Source of the DNA: F23-B02 sp963620985
GTDB taxonomy: Bacteria; Bacillota; Clostridia; Oscillospirales; Oscillospiraceae
Reading direction: 5' to 3'
DNA length: 57,069 nt
NCBI GenBank assembly: GCA_963620985.1
Contig: CAVFCI010000008.1
Coordinates: forward strand, 1 to 57,069
Shown in pieces: positions 25,461-33,600 of the stretch. The notes beneath the pieces were generated by a model that saw only the letters and a program-made list of their open reading frames with translations, ran no database searches and had not been told where the DNA came from. A program made the translations under genes and the position numbers. Each line of letters opens with the position of its first letter. The first letter of the stretch is position 1.

Positions 25461-25658
25461 TTATTTTTCAAAGCGCATTATATCCTCGACGCGGCAGTCA
25501 AGAATTCTGCAAAAAATATCTATCGTATGAGTGCTGACGCTTTCGTTGCGCTTGAGGCGCGTTATCTGCGCGGGGCTGACCCCGTGCTTTTTTATCAGCA
25601 CATACTGAGTAACGCCCTTGCGCTTCATCGTATCCCAAAGCGGTTCGTAAGAGATCAT
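25461..25658 (-). CDS. Small Cro/C1-type HTH regulator
   Basis: 65 residues from the ATG at 25658 (an in-frame TTG at 25667 is less well spaced from the GTGAGG site). The whole protein is one HTH domain: MISYEPLWDTMKRKGVTQYVLIKKHGVSPAQITRLKRNESVSTHTIDIFCRILDCRVEDIM, typical of the small XRE proteins of Firmicutes. It has no sensing domain, so control is probably by its level or by partners. It is divergent from the LRR/SLH gene, and TTAACC-type repeats overlie the promoter between them. Confidence 0.85.
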   Translation of the reverse strand: MISYEPLWDTMKRKGVTQYVLIKKHGVSPAQITRLKRNESVSTHTIDIFCRILDCRVEDIMRFEK

Positions 25659-25681
25659 AACATCCAAGCCTCACTTTCTAC

Positions 25682-25710
25682 TTGAATGTTAACCGAAAAT
25701 AGTATATACT
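25682..25710 (+). promoter_or_regulatory. Promoter of the LRR/SLH gene
   Basis: TTGAAT at 25682-25687, 17 bp, TATACT at 25705-25710. The -10 region AGTATATACT is itself a palindrome. Confidence 0.75.
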
Positions 25711-25732
25711 CATATTAACCAATATCGGTTAA
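25689..25732. promoter_or_regulatory. TTAACC operator cluster
   Basis: A TTAACC half-site lies at 25689-25694 between -35 and -10, and a full palindrome TTAACC-6 bp-GGTTAA at 25715-25732 covers the expected transcript start. The placement is that of a repressor site; the adjacent HTH protein is the likely binder (inferred). Confidence 0.6.
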
Positions 25733-25753
25733 TATTTTCAAAGGAGAGACAAA

Positions 25754-27643
25754 ATGAAAAAACGAATACTAAGCATCCTGCTTGTACTGGTGATGGTAGT
25801 GTCATTAGTACCGACCGCAGCGCTGGCATACAGAAATGATTTCGAAGTCAGCTATGCTGTACCCGGTGGCTATATCATTTTTGACAAGCTTTCTAGAGCA
25901 ATTGTGGATTGCAGCAGTACAGTCACAGAAGCGGTTATCCCGTCTGAGATCGATGGCGTTGCGGTGCAAGACATTAAAATCTCAGCATTCAAAGATTGTA
26001 CGAACCTTAAAAGTGTTACAGTTCCAAACAGCGTGGGTTGGATTTACGGCAGTGCATTTGAAAACTGTACAGGCCTTGTTAGTGTTAAAATACCGAACAG
26101 TGTAACGTTTATTGGCAAAAATGCATTCTGTGGCTGCAAGAGCTTGACGAGCATCACAATCCCGAGCAGCATTACGAGAATTGAAAACAGTACATTCGAA
26201 GGCTGTGAGAGCCTAACGAGTATCGTGATTCCAGACGGTGTGACTGACATCCGTAGTTCTGCGTTCTCCCATTGCACAAATCTGAAGAGCATTACGATCC
26301 CAGACGGTGTGACTGACATAGGCGGAATGGCATTCGCCGGCTGCACGAGCCTTACGAGCATCACAATCCCAGATAGTGTGACGAGTATTGGAGAATTTAC
26401 ATTTGCTAGCTGCACAAACCTGACGAGCGTTTCAATTCCAAACAGTGTGACTGAAATCGGAGAGAGCGCGTTCGGCGGCTGCACGAGTTTGACGAGCATT
26501 ATAATTCCTGACAGCGTGACGAGCATTATGAGCAATGCATTCTCCGCCTGCGATAGTCTGACGAGTGTTACAATCCCTAACAGCGTGACGGAAATCGGTT
26601 ACGGTGTGTTTTCGGGGTGCGATAACCTTGTGAACATAAATGTTGCAGATGATAATACGGCATATTGCTCCGTTGACGGAGTCTTGTTCAATAAAAATAA
26701 AACAGAGCTTGTTCAATATCCGGCAGGAAAAACAGAGACTTCTTACACAATACCGAACGGTGTGACGGGAATCGGGTGTGCATTCATGGGCTGCACGGGG
26801 CTTACAAGCGTTACAATTCCGAACAGTGTAACGGAAATCACTAAAGCATTCTTTGGCTGCACTGGACTTACGAACGTTACAATTCCTGACAGCGTGACGG
26901 ATATAGGTTTCTTTGCATTCAGAGATTGCACGAGTCTTACGAGTGTTACAATTCCGAATAGCGTGACGCTAATTGAAGATTCGGCATTCTCCGGCTGCTC
27001 AAGTTTGACCGACGTATACTACTCCGGCAGCGAAGCTCAGTGGAAAAAGATCCACGACTATGGGTATAATGATGAGCTATTTAATGCAAGGATTCACTAC
27101 AATTCAGTGAATCCCATAACGCCGGAAGGTGTTTCCGATGTTGCCTATGGCTCGTATTGCTACGATGCGGTGCAGTGGGCTGTTAAAAATGGCATCACCA
27201 ACGGCACTGATTCAACGCACTTCTCGCCGAACGCAGGCTGCACCCGCGCACAGGTCGTGACCTTCCTCTGGCGCGCAGCAGGTGAGCCTAATGTGAGCGC
27301 AAATGTTAATTTCGTTGACGTGAGCACGAGCAGCGTGTACTACAAGGCCATCAAGTGGGCAGTTGCCAACGGCATCACAAAGGGCACGGACGCTATGCAT
27401 TTCTCACCAAATGCGACCTGCACCCGTGGTCAGGTGGTAACATTCATGTACCGCGCCGCCGGTGAGACCTATTTCAGCGGCATGGGCAGCTTCGTCGATG
27501 TTTCCTACGGTTCGTACTGCTACAGCGCAGTGCAGTGGGCAGTTGCCAACGGCATAACCAAGGGCACGGATTCTACGCATTTCTCGCCCAACGCGACCTG
27601 CACCCGTGGTCAGGTAGTAACCTTCCTCTACCGCGCACAGTAA
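25754..27643 (+). CDS. BspA-type leucine-rich repeat protein with three SLH domains
   Basis: 629 residues. Signal peptide 1-26 (MKKRILSILLVLVMVVSL...). Residues about 45-445 hold some 14-16 LRR_5-type units of about 23 residues with the pattern F-x-x-C-T-x-L-T-S-I-T-I-P-x-S-V-T-x-I-G. A break near 285-320 (NVADDNTAYCSVDGVLFNKNKTELVQYPAGK) is typical of BspA proteins. The three SLH domains (about 457-629) anchor it to the wall. Such proteins often bind host or bacterial surface ligands. Codons in the LRR part are more A+T-rich than in nearby genes, which could reflect transfer of that module. SLH DNA is nearly identical to the next gene. Confidence 0.88.
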   Translation: MKKRILSILLVLVMVVSLVPTAALAYRNDFEVSYAVPGGYIIFDKLSRAIVDCSSTVTEAVIPSEIDGVAVQDIKISAFKDCTNLKSVTVPNSVGWIYGSAFENCTGLVSVKIPNSVTFIGKNAFCGCKSLTSITIPSSITRIENSTFEGCESLTSIVIPDGVTDIRSSAFSHCTNLKSITIPDGVTDIGGMAFAGCTSLTSITIPDSVTSIGEFTFASCTNLTSVSIPNSVTEIGESAFGGCTSLTSIIIPDSVTSIMSNAFSACDSLTSVTIPNSVTEIGYGVFSGCDNLVNINVADDNTAYCSVDGVLFNKNKTELVQYPAGKTETSYTIPNGVTGIGCAFMGCTGLTSVTIPNSVTEITKAFFGCTGLTNVTIPDSVTDIGFFAFRDCTSLTSVTIPNSVTLIEDSAFSGCSSLTDVYYSGSEAQWKKIHDYGYNDELFNARIHYNSVNPITPEGVSDVAYGSYCYDAVQWAVKNGITNGTDSTHFSPNAGCTRAQVVTFLWRAAGEPNVSANVNFVDVSTSSVYYKAIKWAVANGITKGTDAMHFSPNATCTRGQVVTFMYRAAGETYFSGMGSFVDVSYGSYCYSAVQWAVANGITKGTDSTHFSPNATCTRGQVVTFLYRAQ

Positions 27644-27678
27644 GTCAATAGGAATAACATTCAAGCCGCACTTTCTAC

Positions 27679-27729
27679 TTGAATGTTAACCAAAAACGAT
27701 ATACACTTACATTAACCAATATCAGTAAA
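27679..27729 (+). promoter_or_regulatory. Duplicated promoter/operator of the PPC/SLH gene
   Basis: TTGAAT 27679-27684, 17 bp, TACACT 27702-27707. This is a copy of the 25682 promoter. TTAACC sites persist at 27686-27691 and 27712-27717, but the right arm of the palindrome (GGTTAA in the first copy) is AGTAAA here. Confidence 0.65.
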
Positions 27730-27750
27730 TATTTTCAAAGGAGAGAAAAA

Positions 27751-29283
27751 ATGAAAAAACGAATACTAAGCATCCTGCTTGTTCTGCTGATGGTAGTGTC
27801 ATTGGCACCAATGAGTGTGTTGGCAGTGTCAGACAGTGGAGATAATGATTCCGCAGGAACAGCCCAAAGCTTTACTTTAGGTGACACGATTTCAGGGCAG
27901 ATTGCCCCTGAAAAAGATGTGGATTATTACAAATTTACACTGACGGAGTCTGGCAGAGTCACGCTGAACGTAACGTCTTATATGAAGTATTACATGCTCG
28001 ATATTTATGATACTGCGGGGAAAGAGCTTTGGTATTCGGATTATAACAGATATAATGACACGGTTGGTTTTAGAGAAGATGTACATACCATTGATTTAGA
28101 GGCAGGTGTATATTACCTGAAAGTGACGGGATACAGCCGGGGTACTGCAGATGCTTCCACCGGAAACTATTCAATAAAGACAGCGTTTTCTTCCGCAAAT
28201 GCGAACGAGGTTGAGCCAAATAACAGTGCAGCTGAAGCGAACGACATCACATTTGGCGGTACGGTTCGCGGGCTGATTGCCACAAATGACCCCTATGACT
28301 TCTATCGGTTCACCCTGACGGAGTCTGGCAGAGTCACGCTGAACGTAACGTCTTATATGAAGTATTACATGCTCGATATTTATGATACTGCGGGGAAAGA
28401 GCTTTGGTATTCGGATTATAACAGATATAATGACACGGTTGGTTTTAGAGAAGATGTACATACCATTGATTTAGAGGCAGGTGTATATTACCTGAAAGTG
28501 ACGGGATACAGCCGGGGTACTGCAGATGCTTCCACCGGAAATTACACGATTACTTTTGGTGATAAGGAGGACGGCAAGGAGCTGCACATCCACAGCTATA
28601 GCTCCACCGTCACCGATCCGACCTGCACAGCACAAGGCTACACTACGCATATATGCTCCTGCGGTGAAAGCTATAAGGATAATTACACAAGCGCACTCGG
28701 CCATAACTATTCAAACGGCAAGTGCAGCCGCTGCGGCGCAGCTGACACCGGTTACAAGCCCGCTTCGAGCTTCGTTGACGTTCCCAGCACCTCATACTGC
28801 TATGACGAGGTGCACTGGGCAGTAGGCAATGGCATCACCAACGGCACGGATTCAACGCACTTCTCGCCGAACGCAGGCTGCACCCGCGGTCAGGTCGTGA
28901 CCTTCCTCTGGCGCGCCGCCGGTGAGCCTAATGTGAGCGCAAATGTTAACTTCGTTGACGTGAGCACGAGCAGTGTGTACTACAAGGCCATCAAGTGGGC
29001 AGTCGCTAACGGAATCACCAAGGGCACGGACGCTACGCATTTCTCACCCAATGCGACCTGCACCCGTGGTCAGGTGGTAACATTCATGTACCGCGCCGCC
29101 GGTGAGACCTATTTCAGCGGCATGGGCAGCTTCGTCGATGTTTCCTACGGTTCGTACTGCTACAGCGCAGTGCAGTGGGCAGTTGCCAACGGCATAACCA
29201 AGGGCACGGATTCAACGCATTTCTCGCCCAACGCGACCTGCACCCGCGGTCAGGTCGTGACCTTCCTCTACCGCGCACAGTAA
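27751..29283 (+). CDS. PPC-domain surface protein with Cys repeat and three SLH domains
   Basis: 510 residues from the ATG after AAAGGAGAG. The signal peptide is nearly the same as in the upstream LRR gene. Two bacterial pre-peptidase C-terminal (PPC)-like beta domains follow (about 28-140 and 150-265, each with D-x-D-Y-Y/F-x-F-T-L-x-E-S-G-R-V-T-L). Residues 64-139 and 189-264 are encoded by 227 bp of identical DNA. Next comes one Cys repeat of the type found in the 448 gene (PTCTAQGYTTHICSCG ... CSRCG), then three SLH domains (about 335-510). The role is probably carbohydrate or protein binding at the wall. A TGCACCGCAGG/CCTGCGGTGCG-type hairpin follows near 29299-29325. Confidence 0.85.
   Translation: MKKRILSILLVLLMVVSLAPMSVLAVSDSGDNDSAGTAQSFTLGDTISGQIAPEKDVDYYKFTLTESGRVTLNVTSYMKYYMLDIYDTAGKELWYSDYNRYNDTVGFREDVHTIDLEAGVYYLKVTGYSRGTADASTGNYSIKTAFSSANANEVEPNNSAAEANDITFGGTVRGLIATNDPYDFYRFTLTESGRVTLNVTSYMKYYMLDIYDTAGKELWYSDYNRYNDTVGFREDVHTIDLEAGVYYLKVTGYSRGTADASTGNYTITFGDKEDGKELHIHSYSSTVTDPTCTAQGYTTHICSCGESYKDNYTSALGHNYSNGKCSRCGAADTGYKPASSFVDVPSTSYCYDEVHWAVGNGITNGTDSTHFSPNAGCTRGQVVTFLWRAAGEPNVSANVNFVDVSTSSVYYKAIKWAVANGITKGTDATHFSPNATCTRGQVVTFMYRAAGETYFSGMGSFVDVSYGSYCYSAVQWAVANGITKGTDSTHFSPNATCTRGQVVTFLYRAQ
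27940..28166 (+). repeat. 227-bp exact internal repeat, unit 1
   Basis: Identical by eye to 28315-28541, offset 375 bp; encodes the core of the first PPC domain. Confidence 0.9.
28315..28541 (+). repeat. 227-bp exact internal repeat, unit 2
   Basis: Second copy of 27940-28166, encoding the core of the second PPC domain. Confidence 0.9.
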
Positions 29284-29349
29284 GTCAATAAAACGCATGC
29301 ACCGCAGGGTAACTCCTGCGGTGCGATTTTTATGCTGCGCGGTGCTGGC

Positions 29350-30141
29350 TCAATACGCGGCTAACTGGGCGCGCAGGCAGCTTTTATATTCGCAGCAGAC
29401 GTGCTCCGGCGCGACGATGCGCACGCGCCCGCCGAGGCGGAACAGCCATGCAAACAGCGCGGAGCTCACCTCGGTGCTGACCTGCGCGTTCAGAAGTCCC
29501 GACGGCGCACGGCTGATGAGCGCACGGTCGCCGAACTGCGACAGAACGCTGCCGAGCATACCGTCATCAAAGCTGACAGTCACCGTCTCGCTCACGCTCA
29601 GGCACAGCTCAAAGCCGCGCAGCGTATAGTGCGTGACGCTGTAATCTGACGGCATGGGGTCGGACGGCTCGTCTGCCGGACTTGCCGAGCTTATCCTCGA
29701 AAACGGCAGGAGCACAACGCGGCGGTGCGCCGGACTGAAGCACACGGCGTGACAGCCGCTTTCGTTCCGCAGTATCGCGTAGGGGCTGACGGTAAGCTCC
29801 GTGCCGGCATCGAGCGTTACGGCAAGCTTTGTCCTGCCGCGTATCGCCTCGGCTATGCCGCCGGATATCTCGGGCTGCGCGGCGGCGGGAGGCTCTTTTC
29901 CGGCGGAACTTTTTATGTAGTAATGCTCGCCCGACGGCAGAGCTGCGCTCTCGACCTCGATGCCGCATTCGCGCAGCAGGGCAATGTCGTTTTTTAGCGT
30001 TGCGCGGGTCGTGCATATGCCCTGCTTTTCGAGGCGGCGCAGTATGCTGGACGAGCGCAGCGGCTCATCCTGCGACGCTTCGTTTGAAAGCAGCTCGATG
30101 AGCTTGAGTATTCTCATCTGTGCGTTTGCGGTACGCTGCAT
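29350..30141 (-). CDS. WYL-domain transcriptional regulator
   Basis: 263 residues from the ATG at 30141, eight bases after GGAGG; a GTG nine bases upstream is less likely. The N-terminal winged HTH (about 10-75) is DeoR/HTH_11-like: ILKLIELLSNEASQ, SSILRRLEKQGICTTRATLKNDIALLRECGIEV. Residues about 105-180 follow the WYL-domain plan, but the namesake residues are degenerate (CHA in SGCHAVCFSP). A C-terminal extension (WCX-like) follows. WYL regulators bind nucleic acid-type ligands and sometimes control defence genes; no such genes are adjacent here. Monocistronic, leftward. Confidence 0.8.
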   Translation of the reverse strand: MQRTANAQMRILKLIELLSNEASQDEPLRSSSILRRLEKQGICTTRATLKNDIALLRECGIEVESAALPSGEHYYIKSSAGKEPPAAAQPEISGGIAEAIRGRTKLAVTLDAGTELTVSPYAILRNESGCHAVCFSPAHRRVVLLPFSRISSASPADEPSDPMPSDYSVTHYTLRGFELCLSVSETVTVSFDDGMLGSVLSQFGDRALISRAPSGLLNAQVSTEVSSALFAWLFRLGGRVRIVAPEHVCCEYKSCLRAQLAAY

Positions 30142-30307
30142 ATCCCTCACCTCCGATCACGCATATTTTACCCTGCCTTTTTCACATTACCCTCACGCCA
30201 CCCTCAACACGGCTTTAATGTAAAAACAGACTGCGTAACAAAAGACCGGCCGATATAAGAAAACATACGGTTTTGAGCGGCTTGTTTCCGCCCATACGGC
30301 ATAAAAA

Positions 30308-30346
30308 ATCTCGGTAATACACAAGGTATTGCCGAGATTTTGCTAT
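30308..30346. terminator. Hairpin between the WYL and coiled-coil protein genes
   Basis: AAAATCTCGGTAAT pairs with ATTGCCGAGATTTT across a short loop (about 30305-30342). It lies right after the leftward coiled-coil gene stop and can act on both strands. Confidence 0.75.
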
Positions 30347-30353
30347 TTACCTG

Positions 30354-32051
30354 TCATTCCTCTTTTACTGTCATCTCCTCGGCAAGCTCGCTTGCTGACT
30401 TGATGATCTTCTCGCTCTCAGCCTGAGCGGGGGAGGGAGCGGGCTCGGGGATATCGAAATCCTCATCTCCGGCGGCCTCGACAGCTGCTGCTTTTCGCTT
30501 TTCGTCATTTTTAGCCGCCATTGCAAGCAGCGCGAATATGAACGCGAGCACAGTCAGCGCGATGAGCGCCGGAGCCTGAGCGTGGCTTGAAAATTCATAG
30601 CCAGTGCGCTCGCCGCCCGAATACAGCGCGACGGGGTAGATATACGATGTAAAGCTCGTGCAGAAGCCGAACACCGCGGTGACGAGGCCGAGACCGGCGG
30701 TGACGAAGCCGAGCACCATGCCGGACACTCCGCGGCGGCGTGCGCTGAACACGATGCCGAATATGCCGCAGATGAGAGCCAGCACGGATACGGCAAGCTC
30801 AAATATGCTCACAAGATAGCGGGCAATGACCTCGCGTATGACCGTCTCACACTGATCGCAGGGCATGGTGATCTCGTGTCCCAGATGCGTGTAGGTTATC
30901 TCGCCGTCGGGATGGCCGATGCAGTAGAAAATGCGCTTTATCGTGTCGCCGGTGATGGCAGGATCGCCCTGATATGCGTTTATGTAATCCTGCGCGGCGA
31001 TGGCAGCCTGCTCGCAGGCATCGAGATCGAGGTACTGGCAGCCGTTCTTGACGACTATCTCGCCGTTTTCATCGGTCAGCCAATAGCTCCAGTCCTCGCC
31101 GTAGCGCTCATGAAGTATAGCCTTTATGCTCGGGCATGCGACCTCGCCGGAGCTGCCCTCTTTAAAATAATAGGTGCCGGTGACGTTTTCCTCCTCGGAA
31201 AGCAGCGTCTCGATACCGGCGGCTATCTGCGCCGCGCCGTTTTCAAACTCGGCAAGCTGCGCTTTGCCCTCTTCAAGCGCCTGACCGCCCGCGGCAAGAT
31301 CAGCTTCGCCCTGCGCAAGCTGCTTTTCGGCCTCGGCGAGCTGTGCTTCACCGGCTGCTATGGTCTTTTCCGCCTCGGCAAGCTTTGCCCTGCCTGCCTC
31401 CAGTGTCGCAAGGCCGTCCTCGTACTGCTTGAGCTGCGCCTTGCCGTCGGCTACCATCTGATTTATGTACGCGGGAAAATCGGTCACATCATCGGGGATG
31501 TCAAGACCGAGACGGCTTGCGAGTGGCCGCACAACGGAGACGAACCACGCCTGAGCACTGTCAAAGCCCGGAAGCTTGCCGATAGTGCCGTCGCGCAGCT
31601 GAACGTACTGGTTCAGATACGGCAGCAGAGGCTCGATCTTTGCAAGCTGCGCCTTGCCCTCGTTGTAGGCCTGAGTGTTTGCGTCGATCTGTGCCTGCCC
31701 CTCGGCCAGTGTCTTTTTGCCTGCCTCGTACTCGGCCTTGCCCTCTTCAAGAGCCTTTTTGCCCTCGTAGTATGCCGCGTAGCCTGCCGAAAGCGTGCTC
31801 TTGCCCTCTGAGTACGATATAAGACCGGCCTCGTAGGTGCTCACGCCCTCGGAGTAGGTCGTCTCGTTTGCGCGCAGCTGCTCAATTCCGCCGAGCAGCA
31901 TATCCACGGCCTCAAGACCCAGCTCCGAGTCCTCGGTTTTGTAATCCTGAAGGTTTTTTGCATCCTTAATGCCCGCAGCGCCGGTGAAAAGCCCGAACAG
32001 ACCGGCCAGAATGAGGCAGATGCTGCAAACCGTTAGAAATACACGTTTCAT
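30354..32051 (-). CDS. Coiled-coil membrane protein with xxxLxxG heptads
   Basis: 565 residues; no named family recognised. One TM helix (about 5-28) is followed by a long coiled coil (about 60-285) made of heptads such as YSEGKSTLSAG, LEEGKAEYEAG and LAQGEADLAAG. An outer globular part with four Cys follows (about 290-390, including MPCDQCETVI). Four TM helices (about 395-510) come next, and the acidic tail faces the cytoplasm. The heptads match those in the MMPL exporter across the divergent promoter, which suggests the two interact. It is the last gene of a TetR, response regulator, membrane protein run; a 16-bp palindrome sits just upstream. GGGAGGA precedes the ATG. Confidence 0.8.
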   Translation of the reverse strand: MKRVFLTVCSICLILAGLFGLFTGAAGIKDAKNLQDYKTEDSELGLEAVDMLLGGIEQLRANETTYSEGVSTYEAGLISYSEGKSTLSAGYAAYYEGKKALEEGKAEYEAGKKTLAEGQAQIDANTQAYNEGKAQLAKIEPLLPYLNQYVQLRDGTIGKLPGFDSAQAWFVSVVRPLASRLGLDIPDDVTDFPAYINQMVADGKAQLKQYEDGLATLEAGRAKLAEAEKTIAAGEAQLAEAEKQLAQGEADLAAGGQALEEGKAQLAEFENGAAQIAAGIETLLSEEENVTGTYYFKEGSSGEVACPSIKAILHERYGEDWSYWLTDENGEIVVKNGCQYLDLDACEQAAIAAQDYINAYQGDPAITGDTIKRIFYCIGHPDGEITYTHLGHEITMPCDQCETVIREVIARYLVSIFELAVSVLALICGIFGIVFSARRRGVSGMVLGFVTAGLGLVTAVFGFCTSFTSYIYPVALYSGGERTGYEFSSHAQAPALIALTVLAFIFALLAMAAKNDEKRKAAAVEAAGDEDFDIPEPAPSPAQAESEKIIKSASELAEEMTVKEE

Positions 32052-32078
32052 AATTTTCCTCCCATATAATTCTGCGTT

Positions 32079-32094
32079 CCATGTTCAAACATGG
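32079..32094. promoter_or_regulatory. 16-bp palindrome upstream of the coiled-coil protein gene
   Basis: CCATGTT-CA-AACATGG, perfect arms, in the 111-nt gap between response regulator and membrane protein genes. It may be the response regulator's own binding site or an mRNA hairpin. Confidence 0.5.
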
Positions 32095-32162
32095 CGTTGT
32101 CAAATATATATCATGTGATAGTCAACTGATGTTCACGCGAAAATCAACAGTGGTTGAGGAAA

Positions 32163-32834
32163 TTATGTTTTCTCGAGCTTATAGCCGATGCCTCGCACGG
32201 TGCTTATGCGTATATCGCCGTTATCGCGCAGACGCGAGCGCAGGCGGCTTATGTGGACATCGACCGTGTGCGTGTCTGCGCTGCTGTCATAGCCCCATAT
32301 ATCGTCCATGATCTGCTGGCGGGTCACTATGCGTCCCGGCGAGGCGCACAGCTTATACAGCAAAAGAAATTCCTTCAGAGGAAGCATTATGCTCCTGCCG
32401 TTGTAGCTTACGGTCATCGCGTCGTAGTCCACCGTCGTCGAGCCTACGGTGCGCACCCTGTCGCTTATCATCTGTGTGCGGCGCAGGAGCGCAGCCACGC
32501 GCAGTGTCATCTCGCCCATGTTCAGGGGCTTTGACATGTACTCATCCGCGCCCGATACGAAGCTCTGGTGCAAATACTCATACCCTCCGTTTTCGGATAT
32601 GAGCATGACGGGTATGCTTATGCCCGCTGCGCGCAGCGAGCGCACGAGCGTAAAGCCGTCGAGCTGCGGCAGCATGACCTCGGCTATCACAGCGTCGAAA
32701 TATTCTCTACCCGTGAGGTCGAGCGCGGCCTCGCCGCTGTCTGCCGCCGTCACTCCGTAGCCGTTTTTTACGAGCGCACGCGATATGCTGCGCCTCAGCT
32801 CGGGATCGCTTTCAGCAAGAAGTATTTTGAACAT
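32163..32834 (-). CDS. OmpR-type response regulator with Glu at the phosphoacceptor position
   Basis: 223 residues. The receiver domain (1-115) keeps Ser80 and Lys102 (MSKPL). The conserved Asp is replaced by Glu52 in DAVIAEVMLPQLDGF, and the acidic pocket reads AES (7-9) rather than xDD. The C-terminal winged helix is intact (LKEFLLLYKLCASPGRIVTRQQI, HTVDVHISRLRSRLRD, VRGIGYKLE). Asp-to-Glu changes can mimic phosphorylation, so the protein may be constitutively active or ligand-controlled. No kinase gene is next to it. It is cotranscribed with the TetR gene 32 nt upstream. Confidence 0.9.
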   Translation of the reverse strand: MFKILLAESDPELRRSISRALVKNGYGVTAADSGEAALDLTGREYFDAVIAEVMLPQLDGFTLVRSLRAAGISIPVMLISENGGYEYLHQSFVSGADEYMSKPLNMGEMTLRVAALLRRTQMISDRVRTVGSTTVDYDAMTVSYNGRSIMLPLKEFLLLYKLCASPGRIVTRQQIMDDIWGYDSSADTHTVDVHISRLRSRLRDNGDIRISTVRGIGYKLEKT

Positions 32835-32866
32835 AATGCCTCCTTATGGGTGTGAAGACCCAAAGC

Positions 32867-33448
32867 TCAGGAGACGGTTATACCCCTCCATAAGCTCTCA
32901 AATGTTTTTACCATTTCACGGGACAGCGTTTCCGCGTTCCGGCATTCGCCGTAAAGATAGCGCTTGAGATTCTGGATTATGCCGCCTACGATGAATGCGG
33001 CTATGGTGTCGGCACTGGCGAGCAGCTCGGGACGTTCGTGAGCGAGGACATCTACGGTGCAGGCCTTCGTGCTTGCAAAAAGGTGCTCGCCGAGTATATC
33101 GAACACCAGCGGCATCGAGGGCATCTTGAGGCTGCGGCGTATAAGCTCGGGGTGATCGTCCACGAATTTCATGAGCATGCGCCAGGAGTGCTCGAAGTGC
33201 TCCACACGGCTTTCTGCGATCTCGTCGGACTCGTTTTCTATGCGCAGCTGTATCTCATTTAAATAAAAGCGCAGAAAGTCGTATTTGTCCTCAAAGTGAG
33301 AATAAAAGGTCGGGCGGCGGATCATTGCCCTCTCGCACAGCTCGTTTACGGTTATGTCGTCAAACGTCTTTCCGGTCAGCAGCTCCTCGAACGCACGCAT
33401 GAGCGCCTCGTAGGTTTTCCTGACTCTCAAATCACTCTTCTTTTCCAT
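32867..33448 (-). CDS. TetR/AcrR-family regulator of the MMPL locus
   Basis: 193 residues from the ATG at 33448 (AAGGTGT upstream); a TTG at 33472 is less likely. HTH: KTYEALMRAFEELLTGKTFDDITVNELCERAMIRRPTFYSHFEDKYDF. The C-terminal part (about 80-190) has no motif I can name. It diverges from the MMPL exporter gene, the classic layout for a local repressor of an efflux pump. A 17-bp perfect inverted repeat lies between them. The response regulator gene follows after 32 nt in the same direction. Confidence 0.9.
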   Translation of the reverse strand: MEKKSDLRVRKTYEALMRAFEELLTGKTFDDITVNELCERAMIRRPTFYSHFEDKYDFLRFYLNEIQLRIENESDEIAESRVEHFEHSWRMLMKFVDDHPELIRRSLKMPSMPLVFDILGEHLFASTKACTVDVLAHERPELLASADTIAAFIVGGIIQNLKRYLYGECRNAETLSREMVKTFESLWRGITVS

Positions 33449-33486
33449 CGTAACACACCTTTCAAACGACAAATAAAATACCGAAG

Positions 33487-33534
33487 AAAGATAAATTACA
33501 AATCTTCGATAATTGACATTTGTAATTTATCTTT
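33487..33534. promoter_or_regulatory. 17-bp perfect inverted repeat between TetR and MMPL genes
   Basis: Arms 33487-33503 and 33518-33534 match fully with a 14-bp centre that includes TTGACA (33513-33518). It is A+T-rich, without the GC stem of a terminator. The best reading is a pair of TetR operators or one long operator covering the divergent promoters. Confidence 0.65.
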
Positions 33535-33600
33535 TTTCAGTTTATCCTCAAACTCGAAAAAAGTCAATCATAAATTTCCGAAAGTGAGAAGGAAAAGACA

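Noticed and set aside
25754..29283. The tandem repeats as a CRISPR array
   Set aside because: The repeats are in-frame protein repeats (23-residue LRR units and PPC domains) with no uniform spacers, and no cas gene is present.
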